From assembly GCF_009729035.1 (NCBI RefSeq), contig NZ_CP045483.1:1324001-1388000 (forward strand): 64,000 bases of DNA, read 5' to 3'. The notes beneath the pieces were generated by a model. The model was not told the DNA's origin. It worked only from the letters and a program-made list of their open reading frames with translations, and did no database searches. Positions within the stretch are counted from its first letter, which is position 1; the number at the start of each line of letters is the position of its first letter. Shown here in pieces: positions 18,425 through 27,414 of the stretch. This DNA is from Stygiolobus azoricus (lineage in GTDB: Archaea; Thermoproteota; Thermoprotei_A; Sulfolobales; Sulfolobaceae). The position numbers and the translations under genes are program-made.

Positions 18425-19846
18425 ATGTCTAATTTTTTAACAGAACCAAATCCTCTTATTAAATTTAAGGTAGGTATTTTTTATCATCATTGTCAGCATA
18501 ATCCTTCAGAAAGTTTTCAGTCATGTGATCCTGATGAAATAGCAAAAAAACTAAGAGAGTTCCAAACTAAGGCGATAATAATAGTAGGAATTTATGATGA
18601 TGAACATTTAAAATTATATAGAGAAGCAATATTAAAAGCAGGATTAAATCCGTTATTGGTAAGAATAGTAGACTATAGATGGGGAGAGTCCGCAATAAAA
18701 CAGAACATGGTTATATTGGAAAATGGATGGACAGCAGATTTGGCCAAAATAGAGGAAAAAGGTATTAATATATCCAGAAGAGATCTAATCTCCGGAAATA
18801 TAAAAACAGTTAAAGACAGAGTAGACAAACCTGTATATATTCAATGGATGTGTGGATATCTCTATAGAGCATGTAATTTATGCGAAGCTACATGTCCATA
18901 CAATGCAATTCAGGTTGACAAAAAATCAGGTGTTATCATTAATTACGAGAAATGTACAGCGTGCGGAATATGCGTGAGTGCTTGTCCAGTGAGTGCAATA
19001 CAATTTCCATCAGTTTCTCAACAAGCTATTTTCGAAATAGCAAAACTTAACGGGGATAAAAAAATTTCATGCTATAAGAATCATGATAATTCAATTAAAA
19101 TACCTTGTTTAGCAATGCTCTCAGCTGTAGATATTGCACTTCTAAGAAGTAATGGTTCTATTACATTTGAGTGCCCGGGATGCGAACTCAGCAGGAATTT
19201 GAGTAATTTCATAATGACCTTAACCGATTTAAATGATAAAATAGGTGGTATAGAATTTATTTCACCAGATATAAAAATTGAACCTAAACCTCTGAAGGAA
19301 ATAAAAATAAAAAATGATACTTTCTTCAAAAGAAGCGAAGCCAGGAAAATCATAGCTAGTAGTGAAAATTTACCTGATATACTCTTTGATATTGATATTA
19401 ATAGCGATATGTGTACTTTATGCGAAAGTTGTGCTAAATGGTGTCCTACATCTGCTATATCTATTCAACGTGGAGAGAACAATGAAAAGTTGATATTTGA
19501 TCCTTTAAAGTGTATGGGTTGTAATATTTGTATAAATGTATGTCCAGAGGGTAGTGCTTGCGGTACTGTTCCAGGAAAAAAGGCCATAAATATTCATAGT
19601 ATGAAAGAAACAAATCTAAAACAAAAAGTAATCTTTGAAGATGAGTTAGTAAGATGTAAAGTTTGCGGTACTCCTATTGGATCTAGAAAAAGTTTAAATC
19701 GAATTAAGAAAATTATGAAAGAAAAAGGAGTAGAATGTGATGGCGAATGGCTAGAAAGATGCCCAAAACATAGAGCTGAATATTCATTTCAAAAGATATT
19801 CGGAATGAATGCAAAATTTAAACCAAGAAGAACTCTTGGTGAGTAA
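18425..19846 (+). CDS. sreD: Sulfur reductase-associated polyferredoxin SreD
   Basis: 473 residues. Two ferredoxin-type double clusters are visible: CNLCEATCPYNAIQ with CTACGICVSACPVSAIQ, and CTLCESCAKWCPTSAI with CMGCNICINVCPEGSAC. Two further Cys motifs, CPGCEL in the middle and CKVCGTPIG near the C-terminus with CPKHR, suggest an additional cluster or zinc site. The N-terminal 130 residues form a separate alpha/beta domain starting at GIFYHHCQHNPSESFQSCDP. SreD is conserved in sre operons; it may be a cytosolic electron carrier or assembly factor, which is not proven. Confidence 0.85.
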   Translation: MSNFLTEPNPLIKFKVGIFYHHCQHNPSESFQSCDPDEIAKKLREFQTKAIIIVGIYDDEHLKLYREAILKAGLNPLLVRIVDYRWGESAIKQNMVILENGWTADLAKIEEKGINISRRDLISGNIKTVKDRVDKPVYIQWMCGYLYRACNLCEATCPYNAIQVDKKSGVIINYEKCTACGICVSACPVSAIQFPSVSQQAIFEIAKLNGDKKISCYKNHDNSIKIPCLAMLSAVDIALLRSNGSITFECPGCELSRNLSNFIMTLTDLNDKIGGIEFISPDIKIEPKPLKEIKIKNDTFFKRSEARKIIASSENLPDILFDIDINSDMCTLCESCAKWCPTSAISIQRGENNEKLIFDPLKCMGCNICINVCPEGSACGTVPGKKAINIHSMKETNLKQKVIFEDELVRCKVCGTPIGSRKSLNRIKKIMKEKGVECDGEWLERCPKHRAEYSFQKIFGMNAKFKPRRTLGE

Positions 19847-19848
19847 AA

Positions 19849-20391
19849 ATGTTATGGGTTGACTACAAATTATTTTCATACTTAATGCTAGGTCCTAGGT
19901 ATACTTACGAAGTAAAATCTCTCTATAATGCGTTAGAAGGAAAACCATACTATGAAAATGTAGTAGAGGTAGTAAATATTCTTAGTACAAGAGATGAGAA
20001 CATTTTAAAGACAGAATATACTTCGTGCCTAATTAACAACTATAAACATTTAAAGTGTCCTCCTTATGAGTCATGGTATAGAGAAAAAACGATCTATGGA
20101 AAATCTACTCAGGAAGTTTTAGAATACTATACAAAATACAAGCTTATTCCACGGAAACAACTTCCAGATCACATTTCAACTGAGTTTGAATTTGTATCAT
20201 TTCTATTTTTTATAAACGAGGAAAATGTCGCTAACGATTTCATAAAAAATCATATACTAACCTGGGTTCCACAACTAGCTCAAGACATAATTAATAATGC
20301 GTACGGAGAATATACGAGGGCACTAGGCAAGGCTTTATTAGCTTTCGTCAATGCAGAAAAAGAGAGAATTTTCTCCAATTTAATCAAATAG
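19849..20391 (+). CDS. sreE: TorD-like chaperone SreE for the molybdoenzyme
   Basis: 180 residues, all-helical, the size and position of TorD/DmsD/NarJ-type chaperones. Such chaperones bind the Tat signal and help cofactor insertion into the catalytic subunit. Segments YRFLxxLFF-like (SYLMLGPRYTYEVKSLY) and the Pro-rich PPYESWYREKTIYG, with the downstream LPDHISTEFEFVSFLFFIN, match the TorD pattern PxDHxxxELxFL. It begins two bases after the sreD stop. Last gene of the operon. Confidence 0.85.
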   Translation: MLWVDYKLFSYLMLGPRYTYEVKSLYNALEGKPYYENVVEVVNILSTRDENILKTEYTSCLINNYKHLKCPPYESWYREKTIYGKSTQEVLEYYTKYKLIPRKQLPDHISTEFEFVSFLFFINEENVANDFIKNHILTWVPQLAQDIINNAYGEYTRALGKALLAFVNAEKERIFSNLIK

Positions 20392-20599
20392 ATAATACTT
20401 TCTTAGACTCTAAAGAAGATCGTTATTCATCATTGCCAGTCTATAGTACCTAATTAGACAAGTTTCACAACTATTTAGTGTCCTTTAAAACATAAAGATA
20501 TTTTAAAAGTTTTGCGACATCTATGGATTGGTCAATTTCTCCTACAAAAAGTAACTATGATGTGAAAATTTTTTCCCACAAATATATCTTTGTTGAGAT

Positions 20600-20845
20600 A
20601 AATGAGGTTAGGCATAGGCATAATGTTATTAGTGAAAAGATAGCCAGAGCCTCTCCTGAGGAGAGGAGCTCTTATTGAAGAGGCTAAGAGGCTTCTCTCA
20701 CAGCTCAAGAGATGGAGAAGAGAACGAAGAAATTTAACGAGCTCAGGGAGAGATCTATATTGTCTCTTCTAAGCACTGTTCACGATTGTGTGCCTATTGG
20801 TGATGAGAGTGCCTCTAAGCCTATAAGGGCTTGGGGTCTCTAACC
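20600..20845 (+). pseudogene. Decayed ORF, possibly a TnpB-type transposase fragment
   Basis: Within the 900-bp gap 20392-21172 this stretch reads as protein only across several frames: EVRHRHNVISEKIARASPEE, then LIEEAKRLLSQLK, then MEKRTKKFNELRERSILSLL and HDCVPIGDESASKPIRAWGL before a TAA. The Arg/Glu/Lys-rich helical pattern resembles the middle helical part of IS605 TnpB proteins, but no catalytic motif survives. It is GC-richer than its surroundings, as expected for an inserted element. The rest of the gap shows only short broken frames on the minus strand (20900-21040). Confidence 0.3.
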
Positions 20846-21172
20846 TGCATCTCCAGCAGTTTCAAGATTCATTATTTCAGCTATTCGTTATTAAGCAACG
20901 GTGTAGTGTAAACTTCGTGATCTATAATCTTTTTATCCCTAGTAAAAGTAGTCTCTTTATCAAATTCTAACGCAGACGGTTCTATCTTCTTTAGCAACGT
21001 CTGAGAAAGTAAATTTTTCGTTTGCTATCTTTATCTTCAGGACGATAATTTGACGATATTCATAAAAATATTTTAAGAATAAAAATTGAAACCTTCACTT
21101 TTTTATCCTAGTATTGTTATTATATTTTTAACACCGTTTACCGTAGTTTATTTTGGACTTATTTTAAAAAGA

Positions 21173-21180
21173 TTCTTATA
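21173..21180 (+). promoter_or_regulatory. TATA-like box before the small peptide ORF
   Basis: TTCTTATA, preceded by an A-rich stretch (TTTTAAAAAG), is centred 25 bp upstream of ATG 21202. That spacing would start transcription at the small ORF itself (leaderless), which argues that the 24-codon ORF is the first translated gene of the unit. Confidence 0.5.
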
Positions 21181-21201
21181 CCTTTTATCATCCTTTTTCA
21201 T

Positions 21202-21276
21202 ATGAACTCTAAAAAAGTAGTAAAAATCGAAAGAAAAATGGGAAGATGCAACTATTCTCCATCGTGGGGACAATAA
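21202..21276 (+). CDS. 24-residue candidate precursor peptide for the adjacent radical SAM enzyme
   Basis: ATG 21202 to TAA 21274-21276. The first 13 residues are basic and charged (three KK or K pairs, IERK), leader-like. The last 11 residues are GRCNYSPSWGQ, with one Cys, one Tyr, one Trp, two Ser, Asn, Pro and Gln. A TATA-like box sits 25 bp upstream and the radical SAM gene starts 12 bp after the stop. Its stop codon overlaps the AGGTGA Shine-Dalgarno of that gene by one base. Short ORFs ending in Cys/aromatic residues directly ahead of SPASM-type radical SAM genes are the hallmark of ribosomally synthesised, post-translationally modified peptides. I know of no named family with this sequence. 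It is too short to judge by coding statistics alone. Confidence 0.55.
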   Translation: MNSKKVVKIERKMGRCNYSPSWGQ

Positions 21277-21281
21277 GGTGA
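21276..21281 (+). promoter_or_regulatory. Shine-Dalgarno site of the radical SAM gene
   Basis: AGGTGA, complementary to the archaeal 16S 3' end, lies 7 bases before ATG 21289. In Sulfolobales strong Shine-Dalgarno sites mark internal genes of a transcript while first genes are leaderless. This supports co-transcription with the upstream peptide ORF. Confidence 0.6.
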
Positions 21282-21288
21282 AATAAAA

Positions 21289-22491
21289 ATGAAACTATCT
21301 AAATTCAATGTTTTTCTTTATGATTATAATATAATTTTTAATACCCTTACAGGGTATGCAATTAAAGTTTCGGACGATGAAATGAGTAAGCTATCTAAAG
21401 GAGAGATACCAGAAGATCTAAAAGATATAATTGAAGAAGGTTTTTCTGACCAAGAGTTTGAGCCTGAAAAGATGATTTTTGAAAAAGAATATTTAGAGCC
21501 TACTTTGCTTTTAACGTATGATTGTAATTTTGATTGTGTCTACTGTTTTCAAAAGAACTTTAGAAAGAAAGGCGGAGTTTTGGATAGTGTTGTCAGAGGG
21601 TTTATAAATTATATAAGGAAAAACGCAGAAGGTAAAAAAGTAAGGGTTACATATTTTGGAGGGGAACCATTACTTGAAATGAAAAGAATAGAAGAGATAT
21701 CAAAGGAATTATCAAAGGAATTAGACTACTCTTTTAGTGTAGTTACGAATGGTTCTCTTCTAACTCCAAGTGTACTCGATAGGCTTAACTCACTCGGGCT
21801 ATCCCATGTGCAGATAACATTAGACGGTCCTAGAGAAGTTCACGATAAAAGAAGATATTTCGTAGGTGGTAAAGGATCATTTGATATAATATTAAATAAT
21901 CTAGTGTATGCACAAGATCATACTAAGGTTGTTTTACGGATTAACGTTGATTACAGAAATGTTGAGGAAATAAAATCTTTGCTTTTAACCTTAAAAGAAA
22001 AAGGAATCACAAAAGTGAGAATAGATCCTCATTTAGTCCATGAGAATGTTTTTAGAAACGAATATTGGGATAACTTGTTTTCCAGAGATGAAGAAGGAGA
22101 GGTTCTAACGAAAATTTGGGAATTTGCTAAAGAAGAAGGCTTTGAGATTCCGCAGGAAGTTTTTAGACTAGGAATATGTGCTGCTCATGTAGATAAAGAC
22201 ATAGTAGTTGATCCATATGGGTACATTTATCCATGTTGGGCCTTTACTGGAAATCCTTTGTATATAAAAGGTAGGCTAAAAGAAGATGGATCAGTTGAGT
22301 ACAATGGAAAATTTACAAGTAAAACTGCTAGAGAAGTTTGGAAGGGGAAATGTGATAATTGTCCTTATTTACCTATGTGTATGGGAGGATGTAGGTTCTT
22401 CTCAGTTTTAGAAAATAAAGGATTTGATGGTATAGATTGTAGAAAGAAAAACTATGAGGAGATTGTTAAGCTAATAAGATATTTTATATGA
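21289..22491 (+). CDS. Radical SAM/SPASM peptide-modifying enzyme
   Basis: 400 residues. The radical SAM [4Fe-4S] motif is CNFDCVYC (Cys79, Cys83, Cys86), followed by the GGEPLL motif ([10 protein letters not shown]) for SAM binding. The C-terminal SPASM domain has seven Cys: [14 protein letters not shown], then Cys-x2-Cys-x5-Cys-x3-Cys ([14 protein letters not shown]) and IDCRKK, enough for two auxiliary clusters. The first 65 residues ([20 protein letters not shown]) form the N-terminal domain seen in peptide maturases of the anaerobic sulfatase-maturase/CbpB-like group, which may contact the leader. No sulfatase lies nearby, so the 24-residue peptide upstream is the best substrate candidate. 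No transporter or peptidase gene is adjacent. Confidence 0.9.
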   Translation: MKLSKFNVFLYDYNIIFNTLTGYAIKVSDDEMSKLSKGEIPEDLKDIIEEGFSDQEFEPEKMIFEKEYLEPTLLLTYDCNFDCVYCFQKNFRKKGGVLDSVVRGFINYIRKNAEGKKVRVTYFGGEPLLEMKRIEEISKELSKELDYSFSVVTNGSLLTPSVLDRLNSLGLSHVQITLDGPREVHDKRRYFVGGKGSFDIILNNLVYAQDHTKVVLRINVDYRNVEEIKSLLLTLKEKGITKVRIDPHLVHENVFRNEYWDNLFSRDEEGEVLTKIWEFAKEEGFEIPQEVFRLGICAAHVDKDIVVDPYGYIYPCWAFTGNPLYIKGRLKEDGSVEYNGKFTSKTAREVWKGKCDNCPYLPMCMGGCRFFSVLENKGFDGIDCRKKNYEEIVKLIRYFI

Positions 22492-22516
22492 TACTATAGT
22501 TTTATTGAATTTATAT

Positions 22517-22890
22517 TTATATAATAAGAGATTTTTGAAATATTGACGAAACAAGTTTTCCCAAACATTTTTGCTGGAAGTCAGACGAATCAGTATTAGC
22601 TTTAACTTTCATTTCTTTGGCTATTTTTCTTAATCCATAAATACAGAGACTTACAACAGGACATTTCCGCAGAAATAAGTTATAGATCCCGTATCTATAT
22701 GGAAAATCATATTTTCGTTAACATAGAGTGTACTGCTATCAATTTAATATATGTTCCCCCGCTTATAAAAGGTATTAAGCTTTAAATGCTATTGCATTGT
22801 CTTCTATTATTCCATTCTCTTTTGAATTCTTATATTTAGATCACTTAAATTAGTTAAATCAACATTTCCTAGCTCATTATTGATTTTTAC
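22517..22890 (-). pseudogene. Decayed gene of unknown family
   Basis: The minus strand carries protein-like segments in shifting frames: LGNVDLTNLSDLNIRIQKR, then LYVNENMIFHIDTGSITYFC, then CPVVSLCIYGLRKIAKEMKV and DFQQKCLGKLVSSIFQKS, ending at TAA 22517-22519. At least three stops or shifts separate them. Three Cys are conserved in spacing within the last part. No family recognised. It lies next to the radical SAM gene, convergent to it, so a lost partner function is possible but unproven. The remaining bases up to 23058 show nothing. Confidence 0.3.
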
Positions 22891-23058
22891 TTTTATTTTA
22901 TTCAAAAACTCTTAAAATGCTATTTAGTTATTACGAAACCTTCAAGAACATTTATGTTGTAATAATGTAAGTCTCTTAAGTAAGCAGCTTTTCTTCTACG
23001 AGCTTATCATATTTGCATATACCTAATTTGATTTAACCTTTGATTATACATTATTATA

Positions 23059-23340
23059 CTACTTATTTTCTAATTCCTTCTTTTCTCTCTCTATAGAATC
23101 TAAGGCTTCTTTTAAATCATTTTCTATCACAGTTAAAATCTCTAACTTCACTTGGTTAGGTAAATGTTCTAAGAGTTTTTCTACAGCCTCGTCGGATACT
23201 TTAGCTCTATGCTTCCAAAACAATGTCTTTTTTTGTTCTCCTACAATTTGTCTTATTTGATCTGGGGATAAATATCTTAAAGCTTCATTGTAGACCTGTC
23301 TTCTAATGTTATTACTTATGTAAAATGTATAACGTTTCAT
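23059..23340 (-). CDS. Small helical protein of unknown function
   Basis: 93 residues, rich in Lys/Glu and Leu, ending in a charged helix (DSIEREKKELENK). The pattern KRYTFYISNNIRRQVYNEALRYL at the start and KVSDEAVEKLLEHLPNQVK suggests a helical bundle or DNA-binding helix pair. A TATA-like TATATGAG is close upstream of the ATG. No family assigned. Confidence 0.55.
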   Translation of the reverse strand: MKRYTFYISNNIRRQVYNEALRYLSPDQIRQIVGEQKKTLFWKHRAKVSDEAVEKLLEHLPNQVKLEILTVIENDLKEALDSIEREKKELENK

Positions 23341-23472
23341 GTAACTATATATGAGAGATAAAATTTAAACTTTTCCGTTTAAATCAAATATTCGTGAAAT
23401 ATAATGATTTAATTCTTCCTCTTTTTGAGTATTTTCTTAATTTTAGTAAGGAATCAGTATCTGAAAAATAAA

Positions 23473-24168
23473 TTAATATCTTATAAATATTTCACAAATA
23501 ATAATAACAACCATTAATACCATACTTCGTCTAGCCATCTTCCTACCAAGGGTTTTTATATCCTTTGCAGAACTCAACTTATTTCCAGGATTTAGAAATC
23601 TTATTGAAGGTTCTATTATACCTAATAATATTATAGGGATATAAAGAGAAAAGTAAACTATAAAAAATAGACTTATTATCCATGCTAATCTAACAATATT
23701 CTTCGATATTTTCCTATAAGGTATCTTATATTCAACATATAATGATTGAGTCAAAGTATAAAGAAACCAAAGCACGAATATCGAAAAAACCTTAATATTT
23801 ACCTCATAAAGAATTGCGGTCCAAGGTAAGTAGAGAGAGGCTATAGCATATGTTCCAAAAAGTGTAGGTATAATTTTAATTTTTAGATAAGAAGTAATAA
23901 AAGCTAATATTATAAAAATCAATGGTATAATAAGATAAAGTGTAAAGAAAAATAAATACGGAAAGGAATTTAAAACTACTAAAAAGTAGTCGAACTTTGA
24001 AAATTTTCTCGATAATAACTTGGCATAAAGTCTTTCTATACTAAATGCATTTAAAAGTACTAAAGGAACAAGTTCAGCAAGAATCAAGAACCTAGAAGTT
24101 AAAACCGCAGAAAATAGGAATGTAGTAAATATTAGGCTTAGCGCTCCAGTATTTGTTATCCTCAACAT
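23473..24168 (-). CDS. Hypothetical seven-helix membrane protein
   Basis: 231 residues with about seven membrane helices. The loop before the last helix (FLNPGNKLSSAKDIKTLGRKMARRS) is polar and basic, faintly like YwiC/UbiA-type proteins, but that is only an impression. No operon partner: it stands alone between two small genes. Likely conserved in Sulfolobales. Confidence 0.55.
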   Translation of the reverse strand: MLRITNTGALSLIFTTFLFSAVLTSRFLILAELVPLVLLNAFSIERLYAKLLSRKFSKFDYFLVVLNSFPYLFFFTLYLIIPLIFIILAFITSYLKIKIIPTLFGTYAIASLYLPWTAILYEVNIKVFSIFVLWFLYTLTQSLYVEYKIPYRKISKNIVRLAWIISLFFIVYFSLYIPIILLGIIEPSIRFLNPGNKLSSAKDIKTLGRKMARRSMVLMVVIIICEIFIRY

Positions 24169-24288
24169 AGGATCACATTTTGTTTTGGTATATAAATTAC
24201 TAAGTTTGACAAATAATAAATATCATTATAAGTGAAATAATATAAACTGGTAAACATATTTTACATTTGCCAAGCAAAATTAACGTTG

Positions 24289-24681
24289 ATGAATGGAGAA
24301 AAAATTCTAGAAGGCTTAACACAAGTTTACGATCCTGAGATTCCAGTAGATGTCGTAAATCTTGGATTAATTTATTAATTGAAAATTAGTGACGATGGAG
24401 ACGTGTATGTTAGACTAGGTTTAACTGCTCCATGTTGCCCAGTTATTGATGATTTAGTTTACACAGTTGAGCAAGTTATTAAGGAAAGTGTTCCTGCTAA
24501 AAGTATTAATGTAGATGTTGACCTAGATACTCCTTGGTCACCACTAAAGATGTCTGTGGAAGGTAGAGAGAAATTTAAGAAAATGTACGGTTATGATATT
24601 GTTGAAATGTGGCTACAAACGTACGGAATGCCACAAGAATCTGGGCAACAACTATTTTATAATAGTAATAAGGATTTTTAA
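24289..24681 (+). pseudogene. DUF59/MIP18-family Fe-S assembly protein with an in-frame TAA
   Basis: From ATG 24289 the frame reads ILEGLTQVYDPEIPVDVVNLGLIY, the canonical DUF59 start, then TAA at 24376-24378, and continues in the same frame LKISDDGDVYVRLGL, then TAPCCPVIDDLVYTVEQVI with the family Cys pair. One substitution (for example GAA or GAT to TAA) explains the break, since DUF59 proteins normally have Y-[DE]-[VIL] here. DUF59 proteins (SufT/PaaD/MIP18) help target Fe-S clusters. Translation could in principle restart at TTG 24379 but would lack the first helix and the DPE motif. Confidence 0.75.
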
Positions 24682-25003
24682 CTATATTTCCATAAAATGT
24701 TATTTTCTCTTTAGTTAATCTAGTTTTATGAAATCCTTCAACGGAAGTATCCAGGCACTTTTCCATATATCATGGAATAATTGGCAGAGAGCTCTAACGA
24801 CGCTTCAAATAAAAACTCTGATCACCATCTATAAAATTTTTTACTTCAGAAAGTACTTTAATGTTATTTTTATTTGATAGTATTTTCGTCACTTTTTCTG
24901 TTGCTTTGTAGTATTTTTCGCTTGCTTGAACTAGGTCGTTTTTGTTAAGGAATTCATCCCCTTCCTTCAGATAAATGTCTGCTAAAGTTCCTAGATTTAA
25001 CAT
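24665..25003 (-). pseudogene. PaREP1-family gene remnant
   Basis: The N-terminal 69 codons (YLKEGDEFLNKNDLVQASEK, YYKATEKVTKILS) match the PaREP1 family of crenarchaeal HEPN-related helical proteins. After a TAG near 24797 the C-terminal family pattern continues in other frames: LFHDIWKSAWIL and VEGFHKTRLTKEKITFYG. Two frame changes are needed. PaREP1 proteins are about 150 residues, multi-copy and often tied to toxin-antitoxin-like nucleotidyltransferases. Confidence 0.55.
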
Positions 25004-25261
25004 TATATTAAATTCTCAACATTAACGAATAAATTATATTCTATGAATTCTAGAAGTTTTATCTTCTCATTCTTAGAATCCTTCGTAAAAATCTCTGTTT
25101 TCCATATACAATAAGAGAGGTGAGAAGATTATTTAGTTGAAGGCTACACTTTCATACTCGCTTTTATTTTAGACGTGAAAAATAATAACCATAATTTTGG
25201 ATTATGTCCAACTGTTTTACTAGCCTTGTTGTAACGCATAAGGGAGTAACGACCTAAGCCT

Positions 25262-25816
25262 TTGCTCAATTCAAGTCTTACCATGATATTGTTAAGAAAG
25301 CCTCGCATTTTAATGTGTGGAGGATGCCAATACGACGTACATGAGCCATATAGTAGCCTGTTCGATAATGAGCCACTTGTCCCCCATGTCGTATCCTCAA
25401 CATCAGCGGGGCTTTCATATGGAAAAGAGAAAATAAAAATCTTGTCTAGGAAAGAGAGCTTCTTATTCTATTAAGTCTGTATGTTAGATCCTAACGTGAG
25501 AATTAAGATAAGGTGTTCGCTGGAATATACCAGTGAGAAATGTGGTTCCGTAGTGAGCTAGCGTAAAGGTAAATGGGAGTCTGACAAGATTTTAGTTGCC
25601 CTTCATGAGGTCATGGTGGAGCACCCTGAACACGGAGTAGTTAAGATTAAAGTTGATAGATTTATTAGGCTAAAGCTGAGGGAGATAAACGCTACAAGAG
25701 ATTTATTGAGGATCGTAGCAGGAGATTTCGTTATCACTTCATGTAAGTCGTCAATAGGGACGAGCTTTCCAATCTGTAGTTTTCCCCATTTGCTTAAGTG
25801 TTCATGTGCTTTTTAA
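25262..25816 (+). pseudogene. Decayed ORF cluster of unknown origin
   Basis: One frame from 25262 gives 70 codons with MCGGCQYDVHEPYSSLF. A second from about 25496 gives RIKIRCSLEYTSEKCGSVVS, a TAG, then DKILVALHEVMVEHPEHGVV and a helical segment RFIRLKLREINATRDLLRIV, ending at 25814-25816. The Cys pairs (CGGC; RC...KCG) may once have formed a zinc site. No family recognised. The 3' end overlaps the end of the DUF4143 ATPase remnant tail-to-tail. Confidence 0.3.
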
Positions 25817-27047
25817 TAACCACTTCCATAGAGGAGTTGCTTTAAACCCGTTAATTTTCCCTTCATAATCCCAAGTTATTATTACTCCTTCCTCGGCTTT
25901 CAAAGACGAACTTGCCTCCTTTAGACCTTCTATTTCTCTTTCCTCCACCTTCTCCGTAGCGTAAGTCACTTGAATTAAAACTTTAGGTTCGAAATTTTTA
26001 GACACAACGAAGTCGACTTCTCTCTTTTTACCCTTCCAATAAAATATTTCTCTATACCCCCTTCTCAATAGCTCGATATATACTGCGTTTTCCATTGCCC
26101 TAGAAATTGAGAACCCATAACCTAGGGCAGTTGGATAACCGGTATCAATTATATAAAGCTTTTTGGGATTAGTTCTCCTTTTACTCTCGCTCCTTTCGAA
26201 TTCCTCAACTAGAAATGAAAAGTAAGTTTCCTTAGCCTTTGAAAACAGTTCTAGAATGGTCTCCTTACCTATCTTAATTCCTAACCCTTTAATGTAGTTG
26301 TAAACTCTGTTCACTGTAATGGGATTAGAGTAATTAGCTATTAGGAAGCTTGCGAAGGTTTCGGCGACATTAGGTTTAACTATCGAAAGATCTCTTACTA
26401 TTACCGAATCGAAATATGACCTCAGGAGCCTAACCTTATCTTCCTCAAGAACAACTGCAGGGTAAGAACCGAACTGTAAATATTCCCTCAGAAGGGAGAG
26501 TATTTTGCCCCGTTGCAGAGTATAGTCCATCAAGGGATTGTAGACGAACCCCTTAAACCTAAGGAACTCCTTAAAAGATAAAGGATAGACTTTCATAATT
26601 TACACTCCTCCCCCTAAGTTCATCAGCTATATTTAAAGGAGTTAATTGTGAGGACGAACCGGAGAGAAAGATCTTAGCGTTTAACCTCTTCCTAAACCAA
26701 CTACCGTAATCCTCTACGTTTTGAATCTCGTCGAAGAAAATATACTTAGGAGTTTTCCCAGTGAGTTCTTCAAAGTACAAAATTATCTTATCCAGATCGT
26801 TAACAGTTACGTTCTTTAACCTGTAATCGTCAAAATCAACGTACAATATTTCGTCACGAGAGGCTAAACCTCCTTCAATTATTTTCTTTATCGTCTGATA
26901 GATGAGGAAAGTTTTACCACTTCTTCTTCCACCGGTTATTGTGATTATATAATCCTTGTCCAATGGCAGGGATAAGTCCCTTTCTACTACATTAGGTAAA
27001 GGTGAAGTAAGCCACTCTGCTATAAAGCTCTTTATTTCCCCTTCCAC
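25802..27047 (-). pseudogene. AAA+ ATPase of the DUF4143 family, frameshifted
   Basis: The 5' part (27047-26571) has Walker A GGRRSGKT (residues 39-46), Walker B-like YIFFDEIQNV and FLSGSSSQLT, ending RGRSVNYE. The next frame continues VYPLSFKEFLRFKGF, SYFDSVIVRDLSIVKP and the DUF4143 nuclease-like C-terminus VYIELLRRGYREIFYWKGKK with REVDFVV. The break is at about 26585-26595 in a GAAAG; one A fewer restores one 410-residue chain. These archaeal ATPases are multi-copy and of unsettled, possibly defence or mobile-element, function. Confidence 0.8.
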
Positions 27048-27082
27048 AAGAATGGTGGTGATTACGAGTTTAAGTCTTTTTT

Positions 27083-27109
27083 CGACCAGTTTTGCGTAGT
27101 AACTGGTCG
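27083..27109. repeat. Perfect 9-bp inverted repeat
   Basis: CGACCAGTT (27083-27091) and AACTGGTCG (27101-27109) with a 9-nt loop. It lies just upstream of the DUF4143 ATPase start, so it could be an operator for that gene or the end of a lost element. Confidence 0.5.
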
Positions 27110-27382
27110 CTAAGAGACCACCTTAATTTCACTAATGTGATTCTAATACTATTAAAATATTTAGCGTTAAAGCGTCAAGTTTTACTAAAATACTTTCTAA
27201 CATTATGAGGAAATTCCGAGGATCATACTAATTTAATTAGACTCTCTATAAGGGATATGTCTACTCCCCCAGAAGGAGTGAAACTTCTTATCCAATTTCT
27301 GTAACTCCTCAAACGAGGCTAAAAGATCACACGTAATACGTTGTGCAAGCCTTACTTTAGAACCTACGGAGCAATATGTTTA

Positions 27383-27414
27383 ATTAGGTGAAGGCTGTCC
27401 TAAAATCACCTAAT
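27383..27414. repeat. Perfect 9-bp inverted repeat
   Basis: ATTAGGTGA (27383-27391) and TCACCTAAT (27406-27414) with a 14-nt loop, in the 535-bp gap between the broken ATPase and the NurA gene. No gene was seen in this gap. Confidence 0.45.

Noticed and set aside
5608-24378. In-frame stops as recoding (selenocysteine, pyrrolysine)
   Set aside because: One stop is TGA and the other TAA; no recoding element is visible and Sulfolobales lack these systems as far as known.
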